A stretch of 15,356 nt of DNA. Source: JAHEAO01 sp037968535 (GTDB lineage: Bacteria > Pseudomonadota > Alphaproteobacteria > Rhodobacterales > Rhodobacteraceae). Below, piece by piece: positions 6,532 to 15,356 of this stretch. The notes under the pieces were generated by a model that saw nothing but the letters and a program-made list of their open reading frames with translations, was not told the DNA's origin and did no database searches. Positions within the stretch are counted from its first letter, which is position 1; each line of letters opens with the position of its first letter. The DNA lies in the NCBI GenBank assembly GCA_037968535.1, contig JBBKVT010000019.1:1-15356 (forward strand), given 5' to 3'. The position numbers and the translations under genes were made by a program.

Positions 6532-6595
6532 GAAAACACGCCAATCGGAGTGAATTGAGATACCCTGGGTCTGAAAACTCGACTATCAAACTTGG

Positions 6596-7075
6596 ATGGA
6601 CCGGTTCGACGCACTTCTTCTCGATGCCCTCCAGCACGACAACCGACTGACGGCGGAGGCGCTGTCCGAACGTGTGGGGCTTTCCGCAGACGCGTGCCGA
6701 AAGCGGCTGCACCGCCTTCGCGCTGCCGGATTCATCGAGTCCGATATTTCCGTACTGTCGCCTGAAAAGCTGGGGCGAAGGCTGATGCTGGTGGTAGAGG
6801 TAACCCTGCACACAGAGCGTCCGACTGATCTGGATCGCTTCAAGACGCGTATGCGCGAGGCACCCGAGGTGATGCAATGCTACTACGTCACCGGCAATGC
6901 CGATTTCATCCTGATCCTCTCAGCCCGCGACATGGCGGACTACGAAGCCTTCACACGCCGCCATTTCTTTGCCGAGGATAACATCGCCCGTTTTCGCACC
7001 AGCGCCGTCATGGATCGTGTCAAAGTCGGGTATACGATGCCCGTTCTAGTGGGATTTGGCACCCGGGCATCTTAA
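6596..7075 (+). CDS. Lrp/AsnC family transcriptional regulator
   Basis: A 159-residue DNA-binding protein. Residues 1-60 form the AsnC-type helix-turn-helix (FDALLLDALQHDNRLTAEAL, then SERVGLSADACRKRLHRLRAAGFI). Residues 63-145 form the RAM effector-binding and oligomerisation domain, with CYYVTGNADFILIL typical of the family. It is transcribed away from the ammonia-lyase operon across a 126-base gap holding a dyad, the usual layout for a local Lrp/AsnC regulator sensing an amino-acid-like ligand. AsnC-type regulators also accompany ectoine and other amino-acid catabolic operons in Rhodobacterales. Start chosen at ATG 6596; no strong Shine-Dalgarno sequence is visible. The ligand is unknown, probably the lyase substrate or a product. 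Confidence 0.87.
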   Translation: MDRFDALLLDALQHDNRLTAEALSERVGLSADACRKRLHRLRAAGFIESDISVLSPEKLGRRLMLVVEVTLHTERPTDLDRFKTRMREAPEVMQCYYVTGNADFILILSARDMADYEAFTRRHFFAEDNIARFRTSAVMDRVKVGYTMPVLVGFGTRAS

Positions 7076-7124
7076 GTTCTATGCCGCTATCAGCCAGCAC
7101 AAATCCTCGCGACTCTCTATCGTG

Positions 7125-7152
7125 GACATGGATGCAAATGTGCTGCCATGTC
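7125..7152. repeat. Perfect 7-bp inverted repeat downstream of the lrp-type gene
   Basis: GACATGG (7125-7131) and CCATGTC (7146-7152) are exact inverted repeats separated by 14 bases. The dyad starts about 50 bases after the regulator's stop in a convergent gap. No T tract follows on either strand, so a terminator role is only possible, not shown. Confidence 0.35.
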
Positions 7153-7163
7153 AGCGTCAAACA

Positions 7164-7181
7164 GGGCGCCAATTGGCACCC
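7164..7181. repeat. 18-bp near-perfect palindrome in the convergent gap
   Basis: GGG-C-GCCAATTGGC-A-CCC has a perfect ten-base core (7168-7177) flanked by GGG/CCC with one mismatch. It could fold as a hairpin with an AATT loop or be a protein site. It lies beyond the 3' ends of both converging genes, so neither role is evident. Confidence 0.35.
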
Positions 7182-7195
7182 GGCACAAATCCGGA

Positions 7196-7258
7196 CTAAA
7201 AATTGCGAATGACCTTGAGGCCCACCGAATTTTTGCCTGGTTCGACATAGACAACTAG
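7196..7258 (-). pseudogene. Remnant: C-terminal 20 codons of an outer-membrane beta-barrel receptor (TonB-dependent type)
   Basis: Directly downstream of the importer operon, minus-strand codons from 7258 to the TAG at 7198-7196 read LVVYVEPGKNSVGLKVIRNF. TonB-dependent receptors typically end in a strand of the form Y-x-x-PGR/K-x4-GL-x-L-x-F with a terminal Phe, which this matches closely. An in-frame TGA stands just upstream (7261-7259) and no other barrel sequence is present, so if real it is a 3' scrap left after replacement of the gene. At 20 codons, chance similarity is possible. Confidence 0.4.
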
Positions 7259-7275
7259 TCAGAACTCGCGGTCCG

Positions 7276-9056
<1,781 letters not shown>

Positions 9057-9060
<4 letters not shown>

Positions 9061-10016
9061 TCGAAGATGCAGCGTGGGAAATAGAAGCTGACCACCCAGT
9101 TCGGCATGTCTACGATTTCCGAGATCCGCAGGTCGCCGCAGGTGCTGACAAGCATGTAGGCGTCCACCGCCGCCATGCCGCGCGTCGCGCAGAGGAAATC
9201 GACCATGCCTGCGACTGCATCACGACTGGCGGTCATCAGGTCGGGTCCTATGCCGGTCGTGACCTCGTAGCCCTTGGTATCCAGGTGCCGCGTGACGGGT
9301 CCGGGCGTGGTAAAGCGCGGAGTCTTGAGGTTGGCGCCCTTGACCAGATCAAGAGCAAGCACCACGTCCATCGGGCTTTCGATCGCGGTGCCGCAAACTT
9401 CGCCGTCGCCCTGTGCCGCATGTGTGTCGCCCACGCTGAAGAGCGCTCCCGCTACCTCGATAGGCAGATAGAGCGTGGTACCGGCCGCGAGATCGCGGAT
9501 GTCCAGATTGCCGCCCACGCGACGTGGTGGCACGATCGAATGCAGGCCGGCTGTAGCCAGCGCGTTGCCAATTGTCCCAGCAAAGGGTTTCAGCGGCACC
9601 CGGCCTTCCTTGCCGAACATCGCTGGGGCCATCGTGCCCGGATCATAGGACCAGATATGCAATGCCGGATCGGTGAACTGATCCGCGAGTAGGCCGAAGC
9701 CCGGAATATTCGCGGTCCAGCCCCAGCCTTTGCCGTCCTGCACTTGCGGCGCGAAACTGTCGAGCGTGACTTTCAGCGCGTCGCCCGGCTCGGCCCCTTC
9801 GACCCAGATTGGCCCGGACACAGGATTGATCTTGCCGAAATCCAGCGCCACGACGTCCGCCAGTGTGGACGACGGGCCAAGCTGGCCCGCCGAACTGTCA
9901 TGGCATTGGAACCTGATCATGGCGCCCGGTTCCACCCGCTCGGCCGGGGCAAATGAATTGTCCCAGCCGAAGTGATGTTGGGCGCCGTGAATCGTGTAAT
10001 CACAAGCCTTGCACAT
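9057..10016 (-). CDS. Acetamidase/formamidase family amidohydrolase
   Basis: A 319-residue cytoplasmic hydrolase of the FmdA/AmdA family, which releases ammonia from formamide, acetamide or related short amides. Diagnostic blocks are GWD (17-19), CHDSSAGQL (38-46), GKINPVSGPIWVEGAEPGD (61-79), and SVGDTHAAQGDGEVCGTAIE (194-213). The ATG at 10016 is preceded by GGAG eight bases away, inside the end of the binding-protein gene. It leaves a five-base gap to that gene, so the longer open frame running into the binding protein is not used. It lies between importer genes in the operon led by an amide sensor, which suggests it hydrolyses the imported compound or an amide released from it. The true substrate is unknown. 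Confidence 0.88.
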
Positions 10017-10021
10017 AAAGA

Positions 10022-11638
10022 TTACTCCGTCACGTAGACGTAGTCGTAGTTCACCGGGATCGATACGGGATCGACATAGAGGCTGTCGTCGCCGCCCATG
10101 CGTGGGGATTTCATCGTGTAGCGCTGCTCGTTGAACACCGGCACCCACGGCGCTTGTTCCATCACCTTCATGTAGACGTCGGACCACATCTGCATCCGCT
10201 CGGGTGCTGCGGGGTCCATCATGCTGTCTGCGGCAGTCGCTTCGGCGTCGATCTCGGCGTCGCAGAACTTGGACCAGTTCCATCCGCCTTCTTCTGCCCC
10301 CGCACAGCCAAGGATTGGGCCGAAAAAGTTGGATGGATCGGGAAAGTCCGCAATCCACGCCATGCCACCCGACCAGATCATCGGCGCGGTTCCAGCACCG
10401 CCGGCCTCGATTACGTTGGCCTGCGCCAATGACTGGATCGAGGCGTTGACGCCAATCGCCGCCAGATCCTGCTGGATCGCCTGCGCGATGCGCGGGTTGG
10501 GGTCGGTGTTCATCACATAAAGCTCGGTGTCAAAACCGTCAGCCAGCCCCGCGTCGGCCAGCATCTTTTTGGCCAGTTCCGGGTTGTATTCGTAGCCCGC
10601 GTAACCTTCGGTATAGCCCGGCATCGACGGCGGCAGCGGTTGCGTGGCCGGCACGGCGCGGCCGTTGATGATCTGCGTGATCCGATCCTTGTTGACCGCC
10701 ATGTTGATGGCCTTGCGAACCTCGACATTGTCCAGGGGCGGAATCGTGACGTTCAGGGTGATGTAGCCGGTCTGAAGCTGACCGCCTTCGACCACGCGGG
10801 CCGCCTGATCGGGATCAGCCATCACTTCTTGAAACTTGGCGGGCGGAATGCCGTCACCGGGAACGTCAACCTCGCCGTTCTGCAGGCGCAGCAGGGCCAC
10901 AATGGGCTCCTGCCCGACCTCGAAGGTGATTGTGTCCAGATAGGGCAGGCCATCGCGCCAGTAATCGGCGTTCTTTGCAAAGACGAGGCGCTGGCCAATG
11001 GTCCATTCTTCGAGCTTGAACGCGCCCGTGCCCACAGGCATCTTGCCGAAGTCGCCGCTTGCCGCTTCGACCGCCTCTTGCGGCACGACAGAGGCGAAGT
11101 TCAGCGCCATGACATGCAGGAATGTAGCGTCCGGCCGCGACAGCTTGATCTCGACGGTCTGCGGATCGATGACGGTTACGCCGATTAGCTCTGTGGCAGT
11201 ACCATCGGCCATCGCGTCGTAGCCCGCAATCGCGCCAAAGAAACCGGCCCCGGGGGATTGGGTCACTGGGTTCGTGACACGGTCGAGCGAATATTTGACG
11301 TCCTCGGCGGTCATTTGACGGCTGTTGTGGAACATAACACCGCTGCGCAGATGGAAGGTGAAGGTCATGCCATCATCGGAGATGTCGTAGCTTTCCGCCA
11401 GACCGGGGCGCAGTTCGGTGGTGCCGGGAGCGTAATCCATCAGCCCATCGAACAGGGATTTGATCATCGACCAGTTCTGCCAATCATAGCCGATGGCCGG
11501 GTCCAATGTGGCGACGTCGTCCTTGTAGGTAATGACGATGTCACCCCCCGATTTGGCGTTCGGGTCCAAAGTCTCTTGCGCCAGAACAGGCAGCGCCAGG
11601 GCCGCAATCAGGGCAGTTGATGCAAGCAGTTTTTTCAT
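10022..11638 (-). CDS. Periplasmic solute-binding protein, family 5 (dipeptide/oligopeptide type)
   Basis: This 538-residue protein delivers the substrate to the DppBC-like permease. A Sec signal peptide (MKKLLASTALIAALALPVLA, cleavage after Ala20) is present with no lipobox cysteine, so it is soluble in the periplasm. The mature N-terminus (DIVITYKDDVATLDPAIGYD) and the block FTFHLRSGVMFHNSRQMTAE, followed by DVKYSLDRV, are standard for SBP_bac_5 proteins. The ATG is preceded by AGGAGAG and six A residues, the best ribosome site in the operon, fitting a binding protein needed in excess over the membrane subunits. It follows the DppB-like gene after 27 bases. Family 5 proteins bind peptides, opines, nickel-chelates or sugars, so the ligand cannot be deduced. 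Confidence 0.92.
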   Translation of the reverse strand: MKKLLASTALIAALALPVLAQETLDPNAKSGGDIVITYKDDVATLDPAIGYDWQNWSMIKSLFDGLMDYAPGTTELRPGLAESYDISDDGMTFTFHLRSGVMFHNSRQMTAEDVKYSLDRVTNPVTQSPGAGFFGAIAGYDAMADGTATELIGVTVIDPQTVEIKLSRPDATFLHVMALNFASVVPQEAVEAASGDFGKMPVGTGAFKLEEWTIGQRLVFAKNADYWRDGLPYLDTITFEVGQEPIVALLRLQNGEVDVPGDGIPPAKFQEVMADPDQAARVVEGGQLQTGYITLNVTIPPLDNVEVRKAINMAVNKDRITQIINGRAVPATQPLPPSMPGYTEGYAGYEYNPELAKKMLADAGLADGFDTELYVMNTDPNPRIAQAIQQDLAAIGVNASIQSLAQANVIEAGGAGTAPMIWSGGMAWIADFPDPSNFFGPILGCAGAEEGGWNWSKFCDAEIDAEATAADSMMDPAAPERMQMWSDVYMKVMEQAPWVPVFNEQRYTMKSPRMGGDDSLYVDPVSIPVNYDYVYVTE

Positions 11639-11665
11639 TTTTTCTCTCCTGTTGGTCGGTTGGTT

Positions 11666-12586
11666 TCAACGAATGCGTATGCGCGGGTCGACCAGCGGTG
11701 TGATCAGATCGGCTAAGAGGTTGCCCAGCACGATGGCGCAGGCCGAGACGAGCGTGACGCCCATGATTATGGGGATGTCGACGCGCTGGATCGCCTGCCA
11801 GGCCAACTGACCGATACCGGGCCAGCCGAAGACGCCCTCGACCACGACGATGCCGCCCATGAAGATGCCGATGTCGATGCCGATCATGGCAATAACCGGC
11901 AGGATCGCATTGGGCACGGCATGGCGCACGATCACGCGCGAACGTGTCAGACCCTTGGCACGGGCGGTGCGGATAAAGTCGGTGCGCAGAACCTCGATCA
12001 TGTTCGACCGCATGATGCGGGCATACCAGCCCGACCCGAGAATCCCCAAGGTCATTGCCGGCAGAACCAAATGTGCCGCGGTTCCGTAGCCGCCGATCGG
12101 AAACCATCCCAGTTTGACCGCGAAGACATAAAGCAGCAGAAGCGCCACCACGAATTGCGGTGCGGATACCGTGATAAATGACGTCATCATCAACCCGTTG
12201 TCGATCGCCCGACCCCGCCAAAGCGCCGCGATCACGCCCATCGAGAGACCTATTACCAACTCAGCGCCGATGCCCGCGGCCATCAACAGAAGCGATGCCG
12301 GAAGCCGCGCCATGATCAGCGTCGTGACGTCGGTCTTCTGCAGATAGCTTCGGCCCATATCACCTTGGAACAACCCAGCCAGATAGCGCCAGTACTGCAC
12401 CACAAATGGTTGATCGAGGCCCAGTTGTTCGCGGATATTTGCCACGGTCTGCGGTGTGGCCGACCGACCTGCTATCTGGCGCACTGGATCGGCGGGCAAC
12501 ACATACAACAAAAAGAAGGTGATGAACGACACGCCCAGCAAGATCAGGACTGCCTGAAGAAGCCGGCGGATCACATAGCTTGCCAT
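11666..12586 (-). CDS. ABC importer permease, DppB type
   Basis: A 306-residue inner-membrane protein with the DppB/OppB/GsiC layout. A first membrane helix at about 7-29 (LLQAVLILLGVSFITFFLLY) is followed by a periplasmic loop and five further hydrophobic segments. The N-terminal family block is PADPVRQIAGRSATPQTV, with IREQLGLDQP (51-60). The EAA coupling loop lies at about 201-229 (RTDFIRTARAKGLTRSRVIV), next to the permease signature VEGVFGWPGIG (249-259). It pairs with the DppC-like protein to form the channel. Its ATG shares one base with the stop of that gene (TAATG), indicating coupled translation. Confidence 0.92.
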   Translation of the reverse strand: MASYVIRRLLQAVLILLGVSFITFFLLYVLPADPVRQIAGRSATPQTVANIREQLGLDQPFVVQYWRYLAGLFQGDMGRSYLQKTDVTTLIMARLPASLLLMAAGIGAELVIGLSMGVIAALWRGRAIDNGLMMTSFITVSAPQFVVALLLLYVFAVKLGWFPIGGYGTAAHLVLPAMTLGILGSGWYARIMRSNMIEVLRTDFIRTARAKGLTRSRVIVRHAVPNAILPVIAMIGIDIGIFMGGIVVVEGVFGWPGIGQLAWQAIQRVDIPIIMGVTLVSACAIVLGNLLADLITPLVDPRIRIR

Positions 12587-13473
12587 TAGTCGGACCCCCG
12601 CAGCGTCGGGTCAAGCACATCGCGAAGCGCATCCCCCACAAGGTTGAACGCTAGTGCCAGCATGACGATCGCGGCGCCGGGCAAGAAAACAAGCCAGGGC
12701 GCGGCCTGAAAATAGGTCTGGTTCTCGAAGATGATGTTGCCCCAGCTTGGTGTCGGCGGCTGCACACCAACCCCAAGGTATGACAGCGTCGCCTCTAGAA
12801 GCACGGTCGTCGAGATGCCCAATGTGCCCCAGACGACGATCAGCGGCACCAGATGCGGAAAGACATGCTTGAACAGAATGCGTGCAGAACTGGCGCCAAG
12901 GGTGCGTTCCGCCGCAATGAAGTCGCGGGCAGTAAGGGCGGTAGTTTCCGTATAGATCACCCGCGCCGTTTGGACCCAATTAACCATCGCGATCACGAAG
13001 GCCACGATCCAGAGCGACGGCTGAAAGATTGCCGCCAGGCAGATCGCCAACAGCAAGGCGGGAAAAGCCATCATCAGGTCGGTGAACCGCATCAGAACCG
13101 AGCCGATCCATCCCTGAAAGAAGCCTGCGGTCAATCCGATCAGCGTGCCGATGATCAGCGCGATTCCGTTGGCGACCACCCCGATGATCAACGAAGTCCG
13201 TGCGCCATAAAGCAGACGGCTCAGCAGATCGCGGCCCAGAAGGTCAGTGCCAAGCAGATAGGCCCCGCCAGGCGGCAGCGGTTCGCCAAGGAGAGTCAGA
13301 CCATCGAAATGCTGCGCAAATGGATCATAGGGCGCGATCCAGGGCGCAAGGATCGCAGCGCCCACGATCAGCGCCACCAGCGCCATGCCAAGAAGCGCCA
13401 GCTTTCGCCGCAAGAGCCGGGTCCACGCTCCATCCGGGCGACGCGCGCTCGCGGTAACCGCGGCGTCTGTCAT
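12586..13473 (-). CDS. ABC importer permease, DppC type
   Basis: A 295-residue inner-membrane protein. A cytoplasmic N-terminal stretch is followed by a first helix near 25-45, then the DppC/OppC signature LLGTDLLGRDLLSRLLYGAR (73-92). The EAA loop is at about 181-210 (TARDFIAAERTLGASSARIL) and SYLGVGVQPPTPSWG (231-245) closes the fold. It is the heterodimer partner of the DppB-like protein. The ATG at 13473 overlaps the amiR-like stop as ATGA, so the regulator and importer genes form one unbroken transcript, unusual for a Dpp-type system. Confidence 0.92.
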   Translation of the reverse strand: MTDAAVTASARRPDGAWTRLLRRKLALLGMALVALIVGAAILAPWIAPYDPFAQHFDGLTLLGEPLPPGGAYLLGTDLLGRDLLSRLLYGARTSLIIGVVANGIALIIGTLIGLTAGFFQGWIGSVLMRFTDLMMAFPALLLAICLAAIFQPSLWIVAFVIAMVNWVQTARVIYTETTALTARDFIAAERTLGASSARILFKHVFPHLVPLIVVWGTLGISTTVLLEATLSYLGVGVQPPTPSWGNIIFENQTYFQAAPWLVFLPGAAIVMLALAFNLVGDALRDVLDPTLRGSD

Positions 13474-14078
13474 GTGACACCGCCCTTCGGTCTGCGCTCC
13501 ATCGGTCCCGTCATCCGGGCCACGACGCGGGCCGCTGCCTCTTCGAGACTGATGCGGGCATCCATCGCTTCTTGCCTCAAAGCGGCATAGGCGGCGGCAT
13601 CCGACCCGGTCTTCTCAATCATCAGGACAACCGCGCGGACAATCGTCTGGCGCTCTCCCACTCTTTGGCGCAGATCGGTCACTTGTGCCGATAATGCTAC
13701 CCTTGCCTCAAAGGCTTTGCTGGCGATCAACAAGGCGCTGTAGACGCCGCTATCGCCCACAGGTTTTAGGATTTGGGCAGTCGCTCCGGTCGAAAGCGCC
13801 CATTCGACGCGCCCCGGCGCCTCTGACCCGATCAAGGCGATCAGCGGCATTGGCGCGGTACCTGGCGGCCAAGGGAACTGATCGTCGAACCCCATGTCAG
13901 CGTCGAAGAATACGAAATCTGCGGCCAGCGCATCGGCTTCCAACAGGGGCCAACACGTTGTCGCTCTCAGACCGACGGCCTGCAATTGCCGGATCAGTGC
14001 CGCGACGACCGGATGCGGTCGGTGTAGGACAATGGCATGCGCGCCGCCCAAATCGTCGATCCGAACGGCCCGCTTCAC
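13470..14078 (-). CDS. amiR: AmiR-like ANTAR-domain transcription antiterminator
   Basis: A 202-residue protein matching AmiR of Pseudomonas (196 residues) in size and order. It has a degenerate receiver-like domain (about 11-120, with HAIVLHRPHPVVAALIRQLQ, a CWP block at 42-44 and DADMGFDD), a linking helix (about 120-145), and an ANTAR RNA-binding domain (about 136-188, with VVLMIEKTGSDAAAYAALRQ and EAMDARISLEEAA). AmiR binds nascent leader RNA and prevents termination unless held inactive by AmiC. The start is the GTG at 14078, overlapping the amiC-like stop as GTGA; in Pseudomonas amiC and amiR are adjacent as well. The longer frame upstream only reads through amiC in the wrong frame. The probable target is the leader terminator at 15161-15213. 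Confidence 0.88.
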   Translation of the reverse strand: MKRAVRIDDLGGAHAIVLHRPHPVVAALIRQLQAVGLRATTCWPLLEADALAADFVFFDADMGFDDQFPWPPGTAPMPLIALIGSEAPGRVEWALSTGATAQILKPVGDSGVYSALLIASKAFEARVALSAQVTDLRQRVGERQTIVRAVVLMIEKTGSDAAAYAALRQEAMDARISLEEAAARVVARMTGPMERRPKGGVT

Positions 14079-15151
14079 GAAATCACCCGCAGGTGGCGAT
14101 GCGCCGTGACCGGCACCGGATGCGTCAGGTAGGGGTCGCCGGGGCGGATACCGCCGCGATGGATGACCCTGAACGCCCCGTCCTGAACCTTGGCAATCAG
14201 TACCGGCTGCGCAGTATGATGAGTGTTGGCGTCGATCCCGCTGCGCAGCCCCGCCGCGGTCAGAAGAAGTGCCGAGATGTCTTGCATGCCTGCCTCTGGC
14301 GCATTTTCCAGAAGATCGGCCAAGGCATGGACAGCACGGTCGGCCGCCGCCTCGTGGCTGCTTCCGAATGCCTGCGAACCTTCCCTGAAATAGGGGCCGG
14401 CGGCGATCAGCCCTTCTGCGGCAGCGCCAATATCCGGAAGTTCGCACTCGGTCAGATTGCACGACAGGACCGGGCAGCGCTCCGCGCTGAAACGGGGATC
14501 ACTCGCGGCCAGCATCGCGTAGGCGTTCAGAAAGGCATAGGACGATGGACCGATCAACGAATTGAGGATGAAGTCCGGCGCGGTCGCGCGAACTTCGTCA
14601 ATCATTCGCCCGACATCAACCGAGCCGATCGGGAGGTGCCGTTCGCCCAGAACGTCCCCTCCCGCACGATCAATGGTCTCTCGGGCGAGGCGGTTCATTT
14701 CCCAGCCCCAGATATAGTTGCTGCCGATCAGGTATCCTCGGCGTCCGTAGGTTGGAAAAGTCCAGTGCAATAGCGGAAGCAGATGTTGATTGGGGCAAGC
14801 GTGAAGATAGACGACGCGATCGGACGCCTCGAACCCCTCATAGGGGACCACGTACCACAGGGTGCCGCCGGATTTCTCCAGTGTTGGAATGACCTCCTTG
14901 CGGCTCCAGGACGTGACACATCCTAAGATGTGTCGCGCAGGCGTGTCGCGCAGGATCTCGTTGCACAGAGGTCCGTAAAGATCGACATTGCCGCCCGGAT
15001 CGCGTTCGACGGATTCAAAGGCAATGGATCGAGCAGGATCCGCGTTGATACGTGCGACGGCATTCAGCGCGCCCGTACGGCAGGCTTCGCTGATTCGGAC
15101 GTAGCTCCCGCTGCGCGAATAAAGAAGGCCGAGTGCGACGGTACGTTTCAC
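14075..15151 (-). CDS. amiC: AmiC-like amide sensor (type 1 periplasmic-binding fold, cytoplasmic)
   Basis: A 358-residue protein of the AmiC/UrtA binding-protein group. Matching blocks to Pseudomonas AmiC are VALGLLYSRSGSY at the start, ERDPGGNVDLYGPLCNEIL (49-67), LGCVTSWSRKEVIPTLEKSG (76-95), YVVPYEGFE (100-108) and GSNYIWGWEMNRLA (143-156). No signal peptide is present, which fits a cytoplasmic regulator that sequesters AmiR until a small amide binds, not a transport protein. The GTG start at 15151 is selected because homology begins at the second codon and because the terminator's T tract ends nine bases before it. The in-frame open stretch continuing to 15316 spans the terminator and is rejected. 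Preceding GGGGGG is the only ribosome-site candidate. First gene of the operon. Confidence 0.87.
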   Translation of the reverse strand: MKRTVALGLLYSRSGSYVRISEACRTGALNAVARINADPARSIAFESVERDPGGNVDLYGPLCNEILRDTPARHILGCVTSWSRKEVIPTLEKSGGTLWYVVPYEGFEASDRVVYLHACPNQHLLPLLHWTFPTYGRRGYLIGSNYIWGWEMNRLARETIDRAGGDVLGERHLPIGSVDVGRMIDEVRATAPDFILNSLIGPSSYAFLNAYAMLAASDPRFSAERCPVLSCNLTECELPDIGAAAEGLIAAGPYFREGSQAFGSSHEAAADRAVHALADLLENAPEAGMQDISALLLTAAGLRSGIDANTHHTAQPVLIAKVQDGAFRVIHRGGIRPGDPYLTHPVPVTAHRHLRVIS

Positions 15152-15160
15152 CTGCCCCCC

Positions 15161-15213
15161 AAACAAAAAACCCCGCCCCAACGCTTCCTTCTGGAAAGGG
15201 GATTGGGTCGGGG
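15161..15213 (-). terminator. Intrinsic leader terminator ahead of amiC, candidate AmiR antitermination site
   Basis: On the minus strand CCCCGACCCAA pairs with TTGGGGCGGGG (plus-strand arms 15203-15213 and 15171-15181): ten pairs and one G-A mismatch. The 21-base loop contains a smaller TTCC-AGAA-GGAA hairpin. TTTTTTGTTT (15170-15161) follows at once. This is a textbook intrinsic terminator, yet it lies nine bases before the amiC start codon, so it acts as an attenuator of the operon and not as the end of an upstream gene. Confidence 0.8.
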
Positions 15214-15250
15214 CGCGAATGCCAGTCGGCGTCAAGCCGAATCTAAGTGG

Positions 15251-15279
15251 AGCATGGAGTCCGGAAGTGCTTCGGTCAA
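15251..15279 (-). promoter_or_regulatory. Possible promoter of the amiC-amiR-importer-amidase operon
   Basis: On the minus strand TTGACC (15279-15274, five of six -35 bases) stands 17 bases from CATGCT (15256-15251, a weak -10). A start near 15244 would give a leader of about 93 bases. That leader would begin with a TCGGC-TTGAC-GCCGA hairpin (15240-15226) and then contain the terminator. The -10 match is poor, so the promoter may lie elsewhere, including beyond the window edge. Confidence 0.35.
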
Positions 15280-15356
15280 GCGAGATGAGATGGGCAAGCC
15301 ATGCATTGGGGGCCATGTCACAAGCGATTTCGATCTTCGGACCGAGAATACGCTGC

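Noticed and set aside
6470..6877. N-terminal extension of the ammonia-lyase to 6877
   Set aside because: The extension runs through the divergent regulator gene and the dyad; homology begins after the ATG at 6469.
15152..15316. N-terminal extension of the amiC-like gene to 15316
   Set aside because: It would translate across the leader terminator, and AmiC similarity begins immediately after the GTG at 15151.

Overview
The window is GC-rich, tightly packed bacterial DNA. The gene families (AioA arsenite oxidase, a CutF/CutO-like copper pair, an AmiC/AmiR pair driving a Dpp-type importer) and the many GTG/ATGA gene overlaps suggest an alphaproteobacterium, most likely of the Rhodobacteraceae/Rhodobacterales. 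This is inferred from family resemblance and was not searched.

Left part, plus strand (1-3297), is metal and metalloid handling. It opens inside aioA, the molybdopterin subunit of arsenite oxidase. As written, the gene is broken by two opposite one-base G-tract indels about 80 bp apart. A 59-codon open frame overlaps the aioA stop (ATGA). Next come a small membrane-anchored CxxxC protein with a proline-rich C-terminus (CutF-like), two RNA stem-loops, and a Tat-exported multicopper oxidase (CutO-like). This matches the copper-responsive cutF-cutO arrangement known from Rhodobacter capsulatus.

Middle part (3452-7075) is a three-gene minus-strand catabolic operon with overlapping genes. Its order is a PLP ammonia-lyase of the diaminopropionate family, an M24 (Xaa-Pro/creatinase-type) hydrolase, and an Asp/Glu racemase/maleate isomerase family enzyme. 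A divergent Lrp/AsnC regulator lies upstream. The divergent gap holds an extended -10 element and a 32-bp dyad. The gene set resembles parts of ectoine-utilisation clusters but lacks their diagnostic members.

Right part, minus strand (7276-15356), is a seven-gene polycistron with overlaps or very short gaps: amiC-like amide sensor, amiR-like ANTAR antiterminator, Dpp/Opp permeases C and B, a periplasmic solute-binding protein, a formamidase/acetamidase, and a double-ATPase importer subunit. A strong intrinsic terminator sits in the leader just before the amiC GTG start. That is where an ANTAR protein would act, so the operon looks like a ligand-gated antitermination circuit controlling import and hydrolysis of an amide or peptide-like compound. 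Between the lrp gene and this operon there are two dyads and what looks like the last 20 codons of a lost TonB-dependent receptor gene.

No tRNA, rRNA, CRISPR array or insertion sequence was seen.
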